Below, one piece after another: positions 4,851 to 5,637 of a stretch of DNA of 5,637 bases. Origin of the DNA: Nitrosomonadaceae bacterium (lineage in GTDB: Bacteria > Pseudomonadota > Gammaproteobacteria > Burkholderiales > Usitatibacteraceae); the NCBI GenBank assembly GCA_021300055.1, contig JAJTHU010000344.1:1-5637 (forward strand). The letters run 5' to 3'. The notes under the pieces are model-generated. The model was not told the DNA's origin and did not search any database. It saw only the letters and a list, made by a program, of their open reading frames with translations. The first letter of the stretch is position 1. Every line of letters starts with the position of its first letter. Made by a program: the position numbers and the translations under genes.

Positions 4851-5613
4851 TCCGGTGTTCGCATGGCGTAGAGCTCCGCAATCTCGCGCGCTGGTTGCCG
4901 TAGCCTGCGCGCTCGGATTAGTCGCGTCCACCAATCTTGGTGCAGCATCGCCCTCGGCCCCTTCGGCCACAACTTCCGTGAGCGGCGCGCTAGGTTCTCC
5001 CTCACTTAGGGGGCAGACCAGTGCCGCACCCGGTAGTGGACTGTCACAGACGCTGCTCGACCCGCTAGAGGCTTTCCGGCCGCAAGTGCGCCAGAAAAGC
5101 CCCACCCTGTTGGAAGTGAAGTTTGAGATCGCGCCGCAGCACTACCTCTACCGAGATCGCCTCGGGCTGGAACTCTCAGCGGACGCTGCCGACCCGCGCG
5201 CGACCGGCGCCAGTACCGGCAAGTTGAGTGTTGGCGCAACGTCCTCCGGCAACAAAAAGCCCAGCTCTTCAGCCGCCTCTCGCAAGCTGCTAATGACGAT
5301 GCCCTCGGGTAAGTTGATCGATGACCCTACCTTTGGTCGGGTCGAAGTCTATGAACAAAGCCTGGTGGCGACGGCTGCGATAAAGCCCGGCCCGGACGCT
5401 CCTGATGGCCTCGTTGTGACGGTGTTTTCGCAGGGCTGTGCCGCTGAGGGGGTTTGTTTCCCACCGCAGCGATTTGAGTTCTCGTTACCGCCTTGGCGCC
5501 CTAAGATGGGCTCGCCGGACGCGGCTGCGGGCGCTGGGAGTGGGGGTAATTGGATCTCGCCCCGCACGGCAGACACCTTAGGCTTCGGCAAAAGACCTTC
5601 CTCAGCGCGCTGA
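4822..5613 (+). CDS. dsbD: DsbD N-terminal (alpha) domain protein, lacking the membrane and gamma domains in this frame
   Basis: Full-length DsbD carries electrons from cytoplasmic thioredoxin through eight membrane helices to periplasmic thiol proteins. This 263-residue frame holds only the first, periplasmic part. A basic stretch (RRAPQSR, 16-22) and hydrophobic core ALVAVACALGLVAS (23-36) form a signal sequence, likely cleaved near LGAAS (39-43). A low-complexity linker follows to about 75. The alpha domain spans about 80-225: LDPLEAFRP (79-87), HYLYRDRLGLEL (107-118), DDPTFGRVEVY (167-177) and QGCAAEGVCFPP (204-215) with the redox pair Cys206/Cys212. A Ser/Ala/Gly-rich insert lies at about 120-153. 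The frame ends at TGA 5611-5613 without any transmembrane helix. It could be a free-standing alpha domain, a frameshifted gene or a split gene continuing beyond the window. The GTG at 4855 is an alternative start that would still keep the signal sequence. Confidence 0.82.
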   Translation: MQTSNLRKVNPVFAWRRAPQSRALVAVACALGLVASTNLGAASPSAPSATTSVSGALGSPSLRGQTSAAPGSGLSQTLLDPLEAFRPQVRQKSPTLLEVKFEIAPQHYLYRDRLGLELSADAADPRATGASTGKLSVGATSSGNKKPSSSAASRKLLMTMPSGKLIDDPTFGRVEVYEQSLVATAAIKPGPDAPDGLVVTVFSQGCAAEGVCFPPQRFEFSLPPWRPKMGSPDAAAGAGSGGNWISPRTADTLGFGKRPSSAR

Positions 5614-5637
5614 CCTAACAGCAGCCTTGTAAATTTC

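Noticed and set aside
4617..5105. 162-codon open frame antisense to cutA and dsbD
   Set aside because: It is a shadow of two recognised genes with no motif of its own.
5611..5613. TGA as a possible selenocysteine codon in the dsbD frame
   Set aside because: The position is a linker with no redox motif, and too little downstream sequence is visible to look for a SECIS element.

Overview
The window looks like chromosome from a betaproteobacterium, probably Burkholderiales or a relative. This is judged from protein style only: a short-form (type 2) ArgC, a Prx5-type peroxiredoxin, an orphan 'CDP-6-deoxyglucoseen reductase-like' flavoprotein, and an fxsA/cutA/dsbD neighbourhood. No database search was possible. 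All sequence is densely coding. There are no RNA genes, insertion sequences, CRISPR arrays or phage genes, and no gene-free stretch over 300 bases.

Left part (1-1734): the 3' end of a gene cut by the window edge, possibly the C-terminus of an erythromycin esterase-like protein, runs rightward. It converges on a leftward pair, peroxiredoxin then argC. These are 25 bp apart, each with a good Shine-Dalgarno sequence, and are probably co-transcribed. ArgC makes N-acetylglutamate semialdehyde for arginine synthesis; the peroxiredoxin reduces peroxides.

Middle (1735-3978): the 178-bp gap upstream of the peroxiredoxin gene is mostly filled by a 141-bp imperfect palindrome (1772-1912). It begins immediately after the stop codon of a leftward ferredoxin/FAD/NAD reductase gene and looks like a dispersed intergenic repeat or MITE-like foldback element. 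The reductase gene is divergent from a rightward atypical SDR (YeeZ-like) gene. In the 78 bp between them, two -10-like hexamers on opposite strands overlap, and the SDR message is predicted to be nearly or fully leaderless. A GC-rich inverted repeat separates the convergent SDR and fxsA genes.

Right part (3979-5637): fxsA (leftward membrane protein) is divergent from cutA, whose end overlaps the start of a dsbD-like gene. E. coli also has fxsA, cutA and dsbD close together. Here the dsbD reading frame contains a signal sequence and a recognisable periplasmic alpha domain with both redox cysteines, but stops before any transmembrane segment, 24 bases from the window end.

Most of the window is ordinary housekeeping content. 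The most interesting points are the palindromic element, the truncated dsbD with a low-complexity insertion, and the compact divergent promoter with a leaderless start. I see no clear new multi-gene system.
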